Assembly (NCBI RefSeq): GCF_016458235.1 | Contig: NZ_JAEMHK010000016.1 | Span: 62,001-126,000 of the forward strand | DNA: 64,000 nucleotides | Reading direction: 5' to 3' | Origin: Geomonas propionica | Lineage (GTDB): Bacteria; Desulfobacterota; Desulfuromonadia; Geobacterales; Geobacteraceae | The notes under the pieces: generated by a model | Databases searched by the model: none | Told to the model about the DNA's origin: nothing | Seen by the model: only the letters and a program-made list of their open reading frames with translations | In this document: positions 7,962 through 19,300 of the stretch, one piece after another | Layout of the letters: each line of letters opens with the position of its first letter | Numbering within the stretch: position 1 is the stretch's first letter | Translations under genes and position numbers: made by a program

Positions 7962-8612
7962 TCACTTCAAAGAGGTCAACCCCTGGCGCACCGCGTACTT
8001 GGTCAACTCCGCGATGCTGAACAGGTCAAGCTTTTTCATGATGCTGTGGCGCTGATTTTCCACGGTTTTCACGCTGACGCCGAAGGCGAAAGCGATCTCC
8101 TTGGCGTTGGAGCCGTTGGCGATCAGTTGTAGGATCTCCCTTTCCCGCGTGGAAAGGTTCTCGTAGGTCGCGGGGACGTCCTCGGGGATGCGCTGCAGGT
8201 ATTCCTTGATCAGGAGGGTGGTGACCCGCGAGGGGAGGTAGGTTTCTCCAGCGGCGACGGCGCGGATGGCGGTGGCGAGTTCGGAAAAAGCCGCATCCTT
8301 CAGCACGTAACCGTTGGCCCCCGCCTTCAGCACTTCGACCACGAAGCGGCGGTCCGATTCCATGGACAGGGCAAGCACCTTCACCTCGGGGAATGCGGCG
8401 GTGATGCTGCGGGTGGCGTCAATGCCGTTAGTGTCTGGCATGGAGATGTCCATCACGATGATGTCGGGGCGCTCGTCGCGGGTCAACCGGATAGCCTCCG
8501 CTCCGGTCCCGGCCTCGGCGCTCACCATCATGTCGTCTTCCTTGTCGATCAACGCGCGCAGCCCCTGGCGCACGATGGCGTGGTCGTCGGCGATCAAAAT
8601 CTTCATCTTCAT
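7962..8612 (-). CDS. NarL/FixJ-type response regulator
   Basis: A 216-residue two-component regulator. The receiver domain has the acidic pocket (LIADDHAIVRQG), phospho-acceptor Asp55 (IIVMDISMPD) and the KAGANGYVLKD lysine region. A C-terminal LuxR-type helix-turn-helix (LSTREREILQLIANGSNAKE, then VSVKTVENQRHSIMKKL) binds DNA. Two in-frame ATGs (8612, 8606) follow an AAAGGGGGGGGAG ribosome-binding site; the first is listed. The gene starts 19 bp after the stop of the cognate-looking histidine kinase and is the last gene of a three-gene set with a substrate-binding lipoprotein. Its targets are unknown. Confidence 0.93.
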   Translation of the reverse strand: MKMKILIADDHAIVRQGLRALIDKEDDMMVSAEAGTGAEAIRLTRDERPDIIVMDISMPDTNGIDATRSITAAFPEVKVLALSMESDRRFVVEVLKAGANGYVLKDAAFSELATAIRAVAAGETYLPSRVTTLLIKEYLQRIPEDVPATYENLSTREREILQLIANGSNAKEIAFAFGVSVKTVENQRHSIMKKLDLFSIAELTKYAVRQGLTSLK

Positions 8613-8631
8613 CTCCCCCCCCTTTATGTCC

Positions 8632-10581
8632 CTAGGCCCGCAGCGGCACCTTGATGGTGGCCACGGTCCCGCCCGCTGCCTTGTTGGTGACGCTAAAACT
8701 CCCGCCCAGATGCTGTATCTTCTGCCTGACGTTGGCGAGCCCGAAGCCACCGCTGCCGCTTCGGCTCTCCGCCGCATCATGTTCCCGACCTAATCCGACG
8801 CCGTCATCTTCCACCCCGATGACCAGGAAATCGTCCTCGCTCCGGGACAGCGCTACCCGGCAGCGCTGGGTCCCGGCGTGCTTGACCACGTTCAGCATGA
8901 GTTCGCGCACCGCCTGGAAGACGGTGGAGCGGATCTCGTAGGGCAGGGTCTTGTCCTTGCCGTCGTCGCGGAATTCAGTTTGTAGGCCGAAGTCCGCGCT
9001 CAGCTCCTCCCCGAGCCAGCGCAGCGCCGCTTCCAGGCCCGCACTGGCCAGCAGTGGCGGGCGGAGCTGGAAGGTGAGCGACCTGATGTCCTGTATGGTC
9101 TGCTGGACCAGCCCCCCAACCACCTCGGCCTCGGATTCGCATTCGCCGTCGGGGACGCTGCTGGCCAGGGCATCCAGCTTGATCTTGGCCAGGATGAGCC
9201 GCTGACCCACCTGGTCGTGCAGCTCGCTGGCGATCCGGTCCCGCTCCCGCTCCTCCGCCATGGCGAGATCGAGTGCCATGTCCTGCAGCTTCTGCTGCTG
9301 CCTCAAAAGCTCGACCTCCACCTTCTTGCGGATCTCGATCTCCTGGGTCAGGTGCTCGTTGATGAGCTGCAGCTTGGCCGTTCTCTGCTGCACCTCCTCC
9401 TCGAGGTGCTGGCGCACGCCTGCCAGCATCTCCTCCGTCCGCTTGCGCTCGGTGATGTCCAGCACCACCCCCATGACCCCGCTCACCTCCCCTGCCTCCG
9501 AGATGAGCGGCTGGTAGCTTGCCAGCCAGTGGTGCAGCACCGGGTCGGTCGGATCAAGCTCCCCCTGCACTTCGACATTGAGGACGCACTCTCCCCGCTC
9601 CAGGACGGGGCGCCATAGCTCCTCGATGCGGGCAGCCACCCCCGGCGGCAGCACCTCGTCAATGCGGCGCCCCACGTGCTCGCAGATGCTCTTGCCGTTG
9701 AGTTGCGCCAGGTGCTCGTTGAGACGCAGGTAGCGCAGCTCGCGGTCCACGACGAACAGTCCCACGGGAGTGTGGGTGTAGATGTTGGCCAGCTCCTGCA
9801 ACTGCATGCGGTAGCGCTTTTCACTGTCGTGCAGGGCCTGGGTGTAGTCGCGGATCTTGTGGGTCACGCTGTTGAAGACCCGCGCCAGTTCCGCCAGTTC
9901 ATCGTTCCCCTCGACCTCGATGCCGCGGCTCAGGTCCCCGGCAGCGATGACATCGGCGTCCCGCTTGATGGTGGCCATGCGCCGGCGCAACACCCCGGTC
10001 AGGAAGGCGGCATTGATGATGGTACCCAGCGCCATCAGGATGACGAGCAGCAGGGTGAGATAGATCATCCGCTCGCCAGCGCGCTCGAAACGGTCCCGGG
10101 CTACTTTCTGCAGGAGCACCGCCTCCCGCTGCAGGGCCGAGTCCCTGAGCATGATCTGACTGTAGAGCCGGCTGGCGAACTCGTCGTGATGAGCAACCGC
10201 CGGGTCGGCGACAGGGACCCGCCGCATCTGTTCCACCAGGCGCTTCGATATTTGCACCGAATCGGCCAGGTAGAGCCGGCTCCGCTCCAGGATCTGCGTG
10301 GCGGAATGGTCATCGGCCTGTGGCAGCCCCTGCGCCAGCAGATGCGTGGCCGCATCGTTGAGCGCGAACCACTGTTCCCTGGCCCGTTCCAGCCCGAAGA
10401 GAAAATACTCGTCGCGCATGGTGACCCGGTGGAACACGGTGGACTGGATCTGGTCCGCCATGACGTGGTTGCGCTCGGCGACGGACAATTCCCTGAAGGA
10501 CCAGGCCAATAGTGCCGTCACGATCACCAGCAGAGTGAAGGAGAGCAGCGAGATTATCCTGAGTCTACGGGCGAAGGTCAC
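8632..10581 (-). CDS. NarX-like membrane sensor histidine kinase (HAMP-PAS-HisKA_3)
   Basis: A 649-residue sensor kinase. Two membrane helices (about residues 8-28 and 175-197) enclose a helical periplasmic domain. Then follow a HAMP linker, a PAS domain (about 260-385, IYTHTPVGLFVVDRELRYLR), a coiled coil, a HisKA_3 dimerisation domain with the phospho-acceptor His455 (RIASELHDQVGQRL) and an HATPase domain (ELMLNVVKHAG, VEDDGVGLG, GFGLANVRQKI). HisKA_3 kinases pair with NarL-type regulators, which matches the next gene. The start overlaps the end of the substrate-binding lipoprotein gene by 17 nt, implying translational coupling. The signal is unknown, but the coupling suggests that the lipoprotein delivers it. 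Confidence 0.92.
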   Translation of the reverse strand: MTFARRLRIISLLSFTLLVIVTALLAWSFRELSVAERNHVMADQIQSTVFHRVTMRDEYFLFGLERAREQWFALNDAATHLLAQGLPQADDHSATQILERSRLYLADSVQISKRLVEQMRRVPVADPAVAHHDEFASRLYSQIMLRDSALQREAVLLQKVARDRFERAGERMIYLTLLLVILMALGTIINAAFLTGVLRRRMATIKRDADVIAAGDLSRGIEVEGNDELAELARVFNSVTHKIRDYTQALHDSEKRYRMQLQELANIYTHTPVGLFVVDRELRYLRLNEHLAQLNGKSICEHVGRRIDEVLPPGVAARIEELWRPVLERGECVLNVEVQGELDPTDPVLHHWLASYQPLISEAGEVSGVMGVVLDITERKRTEEMLAGVRQHLEEEVQQRTAKLQLINEHLTQEIEIRKKVEVELLRQQQKLQDMALDLAMAEERERDRIASELHDQVGQRLILAKIKLDALASSVPDGECESEAEVVGGLVQQTIQDIRSLTFQLRPPLLASAGLEAALRWLGEELSADFGLQTEFRDDGKDKTLPYEIRSTVFQAVRELMLNVVKHAGTQRCRVALSRSEDDFLVIGVEDDGVGLGREHDAAESRSGSGGFGLANVRQKIQHLGGSFSVTNKAAGGTVATIKVPLRA

Positions 10582-11574
10582 TTGTCAGCACCTGCTGTTC
10601 GACCGCTTCGGGCTTCACCGACAAGAGCGGACGCGGGTCGATGTAGTGCAAATAGTTGGGCATGCCAGCCTCGTGCACCAGGCGCAGCCTGCCGGCCCAG
10701 CGCGTCTCATCCTCCAACGCTATCAACAACGCATGGTCGAGGGTCACCTTGCGCGCGCTCTCGCCCCAGCACTCCGCAAGCACCGGCGGGGGAAGTTTGG
10801 AGATGGAGGCCACGATGGCCTGGGCCTCTTCGGGGTGGGCGGAAGCGAATTCCTCGGCGTGCACCAGGGCGCGCAAAAGCCGCCGCGCCGCCTCCTGATT
10901 GCTTGCCACGTACGTGGTCTTCCCGGCGATGACGAAGGTCTCGGTATAGATGTACGGGTCCTCGAAGATGACACCTCTACCGGCAAGGCTCCTAGCGATG
11001 ATCTTCTCGTTAGGGCTCCAGGTGGAGACCGCGTCGACCCCGCCGGAGAGGAGGGAGCCCTGCATCAGTTCCGGCGTCAAGGGGACCGGAACGACATCCT
11101 CGATGCTCATGCCGTTGGCGACAAGGAAGGAGGAAAGGAACATTTGGGTGGTGGTTCCCGGCGTGAACCCGACGCGCCGCCCCTTCAAGTCGCCGGGGCG
11201 GAGGACGCCGCTGTTACGGTCGGCGACGATGGCGTGATTGTTGTTCGAGGTGAAGATGCTTGCCAACAGGGAAAGCCGCTCCCCCTGCAGGGCAGCAAAG
11301 GTGACCGGGGCCTGGGCGACGGTGGCCAGGTCCGCCTTCCCTTCCAGCACCGCCTGCAGAGCCTCCTTGCCGTAGCCGACGGCGTGCGCCTCGATGTTCA
11401 GCCCCTCGTCCCGCAGGAATCCGCGGACGATGGCGATGTGGACCAGCGCGCAGTCGTGCTGGGTGGAATAGGCCAGGCGCAGGGGCAGGGGGGGCCCCGT
11501 CTGGTGCTGAACGGGGCTTTGGCAACCGGCCAGGCACAGCATCAGTATCAGTATCAGCGCTGCTCTCAGCATCC
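10565..11574 (-). CDS. ABC-type substrate-binding lipoprotein (NMT1/SsuA-like) linked to a two-component system
   Basis: A 336-residue lipoprotein. The signal peptide ends in a lipobox (LILMLCLAGC). The fold features of the NitT/TauT/SsuA substrate-binding family are visible: PLRLAYSTQHDCALVHIAIV, an early GYGKEALQAVLEGKADLATV, DLKGRRVGFTPGTTTQMFL and GGVDAVSTWSPNEKI. The start is the ATG at 11574 with AAAGGAG five nt upstream; the frame is open to 11836. No permease or ATPase gene lies next to it. Instead it overlaps the sensor kinase gene by 17 nt, so it probably acts as a periplasmic ligand sensor subunit rather than a transporter part (inference). The ligand is not predictable here. Confidence 0.88.
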
Positions 11575-11770
11575 ACTCCTTTAGGTTCGGCACAGCTTCT
11601 GTGGGGGCTATCGACGCCGGCCGCACCCTGGCAACTGTCATTGCCCACGCGGCTTTCACTCTTTGTCGCGCAAAGTAGTAAGCAAATATATGACAAGCAG
11701 CTAACAAAGTGCAATTAATTTTACCATGGACTAGGCAATTGTACCCATGTATCAGAAAGAAGAAAGTGCA

Positions 11771-11807
11771 CAAAAAGCAAGGGCAGGCTTTTTGAGCCTG
11801 CCCTTGC
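11771..11807 (-). terminator. Intrinsic terminator of the CHAT/M48 operon
   Basis: A 12-bp perfect stem (11777-11788 with 11796-11807) and a short AT loop are followed on the minus strand by TTTTT. It lies about 50 bp after the M48 peptidase stop, so it ends that operon. The remaining gap up to the lipoprotein start (11574) should hold the promoter of the sensory operon; no clear promoter was picked. Confidence 0.85.
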
Positions 11808-11859
11808 CATGCCGATGACAGTTGACACCCTAACATCCGGGCCTATAACTGCCTTACCG

Positions 11860-12750
11860 TCACTTGGATGCTTTGCCGCTTTTCGCCGGCTTCACGTATT
11901 TGGCAAAACGGGCGGGGAGCTTCGCCGACCCTGCCGCCGGGTACTTGGCGAGCTGGGCTGAGAGCCTGGCGATGCGCTCGTCTAACGGCGGATGGGTCGA
12001 GAACCAGGACCCGGTCTTCGCCGCGGTCGCCTCCTGTTTCTTGAGCTTTTGCAGCACGCTCACCATGGCGCCGGGGTCGTAGCCGGTGCGATAGGTGGTT
12101 TCCAGTGCCGCCTGGTCCGCCTCGTACTCCATCCCCTGGTCGAGCCCCTTGTCGAACAGGGTGTTCTGCAGGTCGCCGACCATGGATTCGAACTGCTGCC
12201 CCTTGCTCCCCTTCATGGTGGCGGCGGTGATGGCGCTGGCCCCCTGCAGGAACTGGGCGCGCCGGATGCTTTTCAGCGCGTGTTTCCCGGCTACGTGCCC
12301 CACCTCGTGCGCCAGCACCGCGGCGAGCTCGGCCTCGTTGTCCAGCACGTTGAGGAGGCCGCGGCTGATGAATACGATGCCGCCGGGAGCGGCGAAGGCA
12401 TTCTGCACCGGGCTGTCCAGCACCACGAAGCGATATGGAATGGTGGAGCGCTGGCTGTTCCTCGCCACCGCGTTGCCCACCAGGTTCACGTACTTCTGCA
12501 GCGCCTCGTTCTGGACCGGCTTGCCGAAGCGCTGCATGCTGTCGAGGGCGAGGCTCTCGCCCACGGTGCACTCGGTCTGGTAGGTCATCTCCTGCGAGGA
12601 AGAAAGCACCTGTGTGGCGCCGGAGAAGATTTTCCCTTCCTTGGAATCAGGCTTCATCATGTTGTTGATGGTATCCTGCCATCCGGCGTGGGCCTGAGCG
12701 GCGACCAGGCAGGAGAGCGCGACCAGCGGTAAAAGACGTAGTTTGTTCAT
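11860..12750 (-). CDS. Periplasmic M48 family zinc metalloprotease
   Basis: A 296-residue BepA/LoiP-like peptidase. The signal peptide is MNKLRLLPLVALSCLVAAQA with cleavage near AHA. The zinc-binding HEVGH motif (His148, Glu149, His152) lies in AELAAVLAHEVGHVAGKHAL, and the third ligand is a Glu of the EYEADQAAL motif (about residue 208-210). The C-terminal THPPLDERIARL is typical of the family. Family members degrade or chaperone envelope and outer-membrane proteins. It is the last gene of a minus-strand operon, 10 bp after the SH3 protein, and is followed by a strong terminator. It may act with the CHAT protein on envelope substrates (inference). Confidence 0.93.
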   Translation of the reverse strand: MNKLRLLPLVALSCLVAAQAHAGWQDTINNMMKPDSKEGKIFSGATQVLSSSQEMTYQTECTVGESLALDSMQRFGKPVQNEALQKYVNLVGNAVARNSQRSTIPYRFVVLDSPVQNAFAAPGGIVFISRGLLNVLDNEAELAAVLAHEVGHVAGKHALKSIRRAQFLQGASAITAATMKGSKGQQFESMVGDLQNTLFDKGLDQGMEYEADQAALETTYRTGYDPGAMVSVLQKLKKQEATAAKTGSWFSTHPPLDERIARLSAQLAKYPAAGSAKLPARFAKYVKPAKSGKASK

Positions 12751-12760
12751 GGCTCCCTCC

Positions 12761-13270
12761 TTATTGGGCGTACTCGCCGATTTTGCCTTCCTTGAGGAAG
12801 GCCTTGACCTCGTTGTTGGAAACCTTGCGCGCCAGGATCTTGTCCAGCTCCTTCTTCAGGGCCTCCGGGGTGCCGTGCTGCTTGGCGTAAGCGGCGGTCT
12901 CCGGGGAGAGGCCGCGCACGCTGCGGGCGCTGTCCGCCTTGGCCGTGTTGATCTGGCTCTTCTGCATGCTGTCTCCCAAAAGGCCGTCACCCCCGCCCAC
13001 CTCGGCGACCGGCTGGGTGTCGGAAACGCGCCCCGCGTAGACCCATCCCTCCTTGCCGTCGGCGGTCTGTACCTTGAGCCAGCGCCCCTCCCCTTCCACG
13101 AGGGTCAGCTCTGCGCCCACCGGCAGGTCGGCCACGTTTGCGGCACTCACCGACTGTTCCTTCTTGAGGGTGGTCCCCTCGCTCACCACCCACCGTTTCT
13201 CGGCGCCAAGCGCCTGGCCCGCGCACAGGACCAGAAGCAGCAGCGCGCCGCCCAAAGCTCTCTTGTTCAT
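12761..13270 (-). CDS. Exported bacterial SH3-like domain protein
   Basis: A 169-residue protein with a Sec signal peptide (LGGALLLLVLCAGQALG), a bacterial SH3-like domain at about residues 25-85 (GTTLKKEQSVSAANVADLPV, then LTLVEGEGRWLKV and EGWVYAGRVSD), and a charged helical C-terminal region (AAYAKQHGTPEALKKELDKI). SH3-like domains usually bind peptidoglycan or protein partners in the periplasm. A strong GGAGG is placed seven nt before the ATG at 13270; the frame stays open to 13333. It sits between the giant CHAT protein (49 bp upstream) and the M48 protease (10 bp downstream), so the three are very likely co-transcribed. Confidence 0.87.
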   Translation of the reverse strand: MNKRALGGALLLLVLCAGQALGAEKRWVVSEGTTLKKEQSVSAANVADLPVGAELTLVEGEGRWLKVQTADGKEGWVYAGRVSDTQPVAEVGGGDGLLGDSMQKSQINTAKADSARSVRGLSPETAAYAKQHGTPEALKKELDKILARKVSNNEVKAFLKEGKIGEYAQ

Positions 13271-13319
13271 GGTTTCACCTCCGTAAGTCGGCCGGATCGC
13301 TCCGGCCGTGCTGTCGAGT

Positions 13320-16300
13320 TTACTTGTAGTCACCGGTCAATACGAACGCCCCCCAGTAGCCGGGGTGCGGGTAGCGTTTTCTCACGTGCAGCATGGCGAG
13401 CCTCAGCGCCTGGGCCTTGTCGCTGCGGCTGTAGTCCCGGTAGAACTGCTTCATCAGTATGGCGCTCGAGACGTCGGAGACGCGCCAGAGACTGGAGACC
13501 AGGGCATGAGTCCCGGCGAAGAGGAAGGCACGGTTCATGCCGATCACGTCGTCGCCGCTTTTCACGTCACCCAGTCCGGTCTGGCAGGCGGAAAGAACGA
13601 CCAGGTCAGCCTTGATGTCCAGCCCGAATACCTCCTCGGCCTGCAGTCGGCCGTCGTTTTTGCCGTCCTTGGCGAGGCGGATAGAGGAAAAGAGAGGATT
13701 GACGGTGTCGAACTCGCCGTGCGAGGCGAGATGAATGATACCGAACTTGGCGATGTTATCACGCACCCAGCTCTCGGTGGCCCGCTCCCGGGTCAGTGTG
13801 GTCACGTCGCTGTAGTTCCAGCGCAGCGTCCCGGCCTCCTTCTCGGCGAAGGGTAGATCGAGGGAGGCGTTGCCGAGGTCCGGGTTGCCGATGGCCAGGA
13901 TGCGCAGGTTCTTGCCGGCCTGGCGCCGGGCCAGGGTGTGCCGGTACACCGAGGCGGCGGGGAGGTGGAACAGGGTATGCCGGTCCACCAGGTAATCCCT
14001 GCCGTCGTAGAGGGTGGCGAAGGAGAGGTAGTGCAGGCTGCCGTGCGGCACGATGCCGACCGTCTGCCCCTCGGGCACGCCGGCGAGCGGCTCGGACAGC
14101 AGCAGCCGGTACAGCTCGCGTGAGTTCTGTTCCAGCGGCTCCAGGTTCTGCAGCATGCGCCGGTAGGTGGCGATCTTTTCGGCGACCTCGCGCGCGGGAG
14201 CCTTGAGGACGAAGAGCCGCGAGCCCTGCCGCTCCAGGCGCCAGCACAGGAGCCGGTCCGGGAGCTGGTAGTAGGACAAGAGGGTCACCCCCGGCTCCAG
14301 CAGCTTCTCCACCTCGGCCACGGTGACCGGGGTCACCTTGACCAGTGAGAGGAGCTCGGGGCGGCGCCTTTCGATGTCAAGCAGGAGATCCTGGTACTCC
14401 CCGCGCAGCTTGTCCAGTGCGGCCGCGTACATGGCGCGCTCTGCGGGGTTTGCCGCCTGTAGCGCGAGCTGTTCCTGTTCCTGGATCTGCTCCCTGAGCC
14501 GCCCTTGGCGGTCGTAGAGGTCCTGGTCGGGGCCGCCGGCGAGCGAGAGGCGCTGCCGCCCCAGGATGTCGATCAGGTTCCTGGCGCGGGAGCGCTCGGC
14601 GACGGCGAAGGCCTCGTCATTACGGCCAAGCTCTACCAGGAGCCCCACCAGCCCCTGGTAAACGTCCATCTTGTCGGCGAGGAAGCCGTCTTTCAACTGG
14701 TCCAGCTTGATCTCGGCGCGCAGCCCCTCCACGGTCTCCAGCGCCTGCCCGTAGGAAACGACGGCACCGTCGCGGTCCCCGGCCTGCTCTTTCAGGCGAG
14801 CGAGACCGAGCAGGGCGCGCCAGCGCACTTCCCTGAGCAGCATGGCGTCGGCGAGCTCCAGCGCCTTGCCGTAACTTTCCGCCGCCGGTCCACCCTGGTT
14901 ACTGCGGGCCCGTGCGTCCCCCAGCGCCAGGTGGATCTTCGCCTGGTTCACCTTATCGCCGATGGCGTCGGCCAGTCCCGCTGCCTCGGTGAGAAGCTTC
15001 AGCGCTCCCGCCGGGTCCCCCATCTTGAGCCGGGTCTGGCCGAGGTTTCTCAGGTCGTAGGCGATCGCCCAGCGCGAGCCGAGGGCGCGGTCGATGGCGA
15101 GCGCCTGCCCGAGGCTCTCCAGCGCCCCCTGGTAGTCGCCCGACTCGCGCCGCACCAGACCGATGTTGTTCAGCGTGGTGGCGCTTTCGTCGCGGCGCAC
15201 CTCCAGTTTGCCGGCCAGGTCCAGGGCCTGCCTCAGTTCCACCAGGGCGCGCCTGTTGTCACCCAGGGTCCACCAGATCAAGCCGCCGGTGTTCTTGGCC
15301 ATCACTTGTTCCAGCGCCCAGTTTTCCTTGAGCGCCGCCTTTTCCACCTGCTCGCGCAGGTCGAAGGCCTCCTGGTAGCGCCCCTGGAACCAGGCGTTGT
15401 TCCCCTGCTCCAGGACGATTCTCATCCGGGTCTTCAGTTCCGTGTTCCCCACCTTGGCGAGCGCCTCGCGGTAGAGGGTATCGGCGGCAGGGAAGTTTCC
15501 CAAGAGGCGCTGGCAGCGGCCGCGCTCCAGGATGGTCTCGGCCTCGAGGGCAGCGTTGCCGTTCTTCGCGTAGAGGTCCTGGGCTTTCCGGTAGTAGCTT
15601 TCGGCAACTGCGAACTGGTTCAGGCGCAGGTCGAAGATGCGGCCGAGATTTCTATACTGGTCGGCCAGGTTCAGCTCGTCCTTCAACTGGGCGCGCAGCC
15701 CGGCCGCCTCCTCGAAGAGCGAGCGTGCGGCGGGGTAATCGACCGCGTTCTCCATGACTACCCCGAAATCGGAGAGGGCGGCGGCCTGGTCCTTGGCGAG
15801 GCCCAGGTCGGCGAAGATTGAGATCCCCTCCTTGAGCGCGGCGGTCGCCTCCTTGAAGTGCTCCAGGCGTCCCTGCAGCAGCCCGAGCCGCAACAGGGCG
15901 TCGGCGTGCTCGGCGGAGTACGGTTTCTCCTTGGCCAGCCGCTGCACCAAGCTGTCGGCATGGCTCACGGCGCGCTCGGTGAAGCCGGCGCCGAAGGCGC
16001 TCTCCCGGGCGTGGCGGTGCAGTGCGGCGCGGTTCTTGGCCAGCTCCGGCGTCGCCTCGGCGACCACCAGGGCGTTGTCGAAGAGGGCCAAGGCCTGGGC
16101 ATAGCGCCCGTCGTTGTGGGACTGCACGGCCTTCTTTACGTAATCGTTGAAGAGCTTCTTGGCGAGCTTGGCGCTCTCGGCGGCGTCGCCGCCCCAGTCG
16201 CCGATCAAGAGCCAGTCACCTGGGAGCTCCCGCCGCGCCTGGGCGAGGGAACGGTCGGCGTAGCTCTTGACGAAGGGGGTGAGGTCGGCGAAGCGGTCGG

Positions 16301-19300
16301 CGAGAAGGACGCTGGGCACCCCGATGAGGGAGGCCAACTGCCCCAGGTACCACGCCTGCCCCGTCCCCCCCTTGGGGGCCAGCAGGAGCGACACCGAGTC
16401 GCCGTCGGCAAGCTGCACCAGGTCGTGACGCACGCCGGCAGCGTCCTCCCAGGCGGCGCTGTAAGCGCCGCCGGCACCGGGACGGTTGGGAGCCGCAGGG
16501 AGGAGCCCAACGGCGGCCGGAAGCGCCAGGGTGTGGGCGTCGGGGAGGCGGCCGAGCCGTGAGTCCGCCGGGAGCTTCGCGAACGGCGACTGTGCCGGCC
16601 ACAGCCCTGCCGGATCCAGCACCTGGGACCGCAGCGGGCGGCGCCCCTCCACGCTCTTCAGCAACTGGCTCGCGCTCACCCCCCAGCTGAGGGGTTGCGC
16701 CGAGGCGAACTGCTCGGGGCGCTCGTAGATGGCGACCTGGGCTGGGTCGTTCAGCCGGGACGGAACCGCCGTGCGCAGCAGGGTTTCGGCGCGGACACCG
16801 TCCTTGGCGCCGAAGGTGAAGACGAGGAAGCGGTCACCGGGGAGCGCGACCAGGCGCAGCACGGGACGTCCCGGGAGACGTTCCATGACGTCGATCGCCT
16901 CGGCAGGCTGCGGCGTCAGGGCCTGGCACAGCTTGCCCCCCTTCCCGGAAGAGCACTCCTTGCGGAAGGAGGTGAGGAGCGCGGCGAAGCGCTCTCGCTC
17001 ATTCGCGTTGCCCGCCGAGAGCGCGGCCGACGAGGCGGCCAGGCGAAGCGCGCCGGGGCCGGCGACGGCATAGTACGGGGGAAGCAGTTCCAGTTTCTTG
17101 CCCAGGAGGGCGTCCAGAACTGTCTCCTCCTGCTGCGCGCGCAGCTTCAGGTAAGCGGCGTCTTCCGGCGCAGCCTTGGTGAGCGCGGCGCGCACCCGGT
17201 CCAGCTCGGCCAGGTGCGGCGCGGCCTTGCGCAGCAGGTCCACCGTCGCGTCATCGTCGACCCCGAGGAGGCTTCGCCCCAGGATCTGCACCCGCTCCAG
17301 CTCGGAGATGCGCTCCACCAGCGCGAAGCCCTGCTCCGGGTCCTTGGCGGTCACCGCCTCGATGCGCGGGGAGAAGCGCTCGGTAAGCTCGCCGAGACGC
17401 AGGTCGTAGTCGGTGGGGGGGAGCCGGTCCAGCACCTTGAGTGCCGCGTCGTAGTCGCCCAGTGCCGCCTGCGCGCGCCAGACCATGGCGTCGTTGCCGG
17501 CGGCGCGGGCCTCGGCGAGCGCCGCAGTGTAGCCGGCCTGGGCCGCCTCGGACAGCCCTAGTGCGGCAAGCGTCGCCGCCCGGTTCAGGCGCGCCGCTAG
17601 GCGCGCATGCGAGGCCTCACGGTTGACCTCTCCCCCTCCCCTTGCGGGAGGGGGTTGGGGGTGGGGGAAGGTGCCACTAGGCAAGTCCGTGCCCTTGGCG
17701 AGGTCACCCACCCCCCTGCCCCCTCCCGTCAAGGGAGGGGGAGGCGAGGGTAGCACCCGGTCCCAGACGGCCACCGCCCGGTACAGCAAGGCTTGCCTGG
17801 TAACATCGTCGGCACGCCCGGAGGCAAGGCGAGCCAGGATGGCGCCGGCGTCGTTGCCGTAGCGGGCCACGGCATCAGGGGGGAGTGCGTCGCGGTAGGA
17901 GTCGGCCAGCGCCGAGCAGGCCGCCTGCGACTCCAGGAACTCCGCCACCTCGCCAGGCGCGGCATCCCCCGGCAACAGCATGCCCCAGTTGACCAAGTTC
18001 AACATGGCACCTACGGCGTTGCCGTTCTTGAGCGCGACGGCGGTCGCCTTCCTGAAACCGGCGGCCGCAGCGGCACGGTCGCCACGCGCGTAGGCGAGCT
18101 GCGCGGCCCGATGGCTCAACAGCCCCACCCCGAAGAGGTCCCCCTCGGCCACCTGCTCCACCCGTTCCGGGTAGCGCCCGAGCAGCTCCTTGAACAGCTT
18201 TTCGGCTGCCGCGTTGTCGCCCAGGTCGGTGGCGATGCGCGCCAGGTAGCTCTGCGCCAGGCGCCGCTCCTGCTCAGCCGAGAAACCGTACGCGGCCTCA
18301 GTGGCGCCCCCCTTGTTGAGGGCGACGTTGGCGGACACGTTGATCAACCCGCCGCCGCGCTTGGGGGCGCTCTTCTTCTCGGGTGGGTACTGGTCCAAAA
18401 GCGACAGCACATCGGTGAAGCCGTCCCGCGACAGCAACAGGAGCCTCTTCTTCTCCGCACCTGAGGCGGTCTCGGCCTGGCGATAGGCGGCGATGCTCGC
18501 AGAGCGGCGATTGGCGGCCAAGTTGGCGTGACGCCCAAGCGCCCGGTTCAGCCGGTAGGCCTGGTCGAAATGGGGCAGGGCCGGCTGGAAGCGCTCGGCA
18601 TCGAAATTGGCGAGGCCGAGCCGATCGTGCAGCTCCGCAGTGGTCTCCACCAGGCGGGGCACGTTGTCCTGCTCGCGCTCCACTGCGCTCGCCATCCCGT
18701 TCAGCTCCAGGAGGAACTTGTCCCCCTGCGCCACCCCGGCACAGGCCGCAGCAACCAGCTTGCGCTGCCGCACCAAGAGAGCCCTGAGGGCGGCGTCGAA
18801 CTTCTGCCACCCCGGTGCGGGAGGTGCCTCCACCCGGTCCGCCCCGAGCAGTTCCAAATCCGCGTTAATTGCTTGCTGTTCCGAGAGCCGCTGCTCCTGC
18901 TGGGCCGATAGCTTCTGTCCAGCGAAGATGCGCTCGTTGACGCGGCGGGTCAGGCGACCGAACTGCTCCAGAGAGCGCGCCGGCTCGAGGCGCGACTCGG
19001 CGAGCTTGAGCGCCCGCCCGTAGCCGTCGATGGCGGCCTGCTTCTCCCCTACCTGGAAGGCGACCGCGCCGTAGCGCTGCTCGAAGAGGAGTTCGGTATC
19101 GACGTTGTCAAAGGGAACCTTGGCGGCCAGGCGCTGGCTGTAAAAACTCCAGGCGGTGGCGTTACGCCCCAACAGGTAGGCGATGTTGCCGATGTTAAGC
19201 GAGAGGTTGGCGCTGTTTTCCGGGTTTTCCTGGGGATGGTTCAAGAGCTTGGCGCGGCGGTAGAGGTTGAGTGCCCGCTCCAGCCCCCCCTGTTCGCCGT

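Noticed and set aside
17620-17760. CRISPR-like or replication-origin repeat
   Set aside because: No regular spacers, only two palindromes; in frame inside a coding gene.
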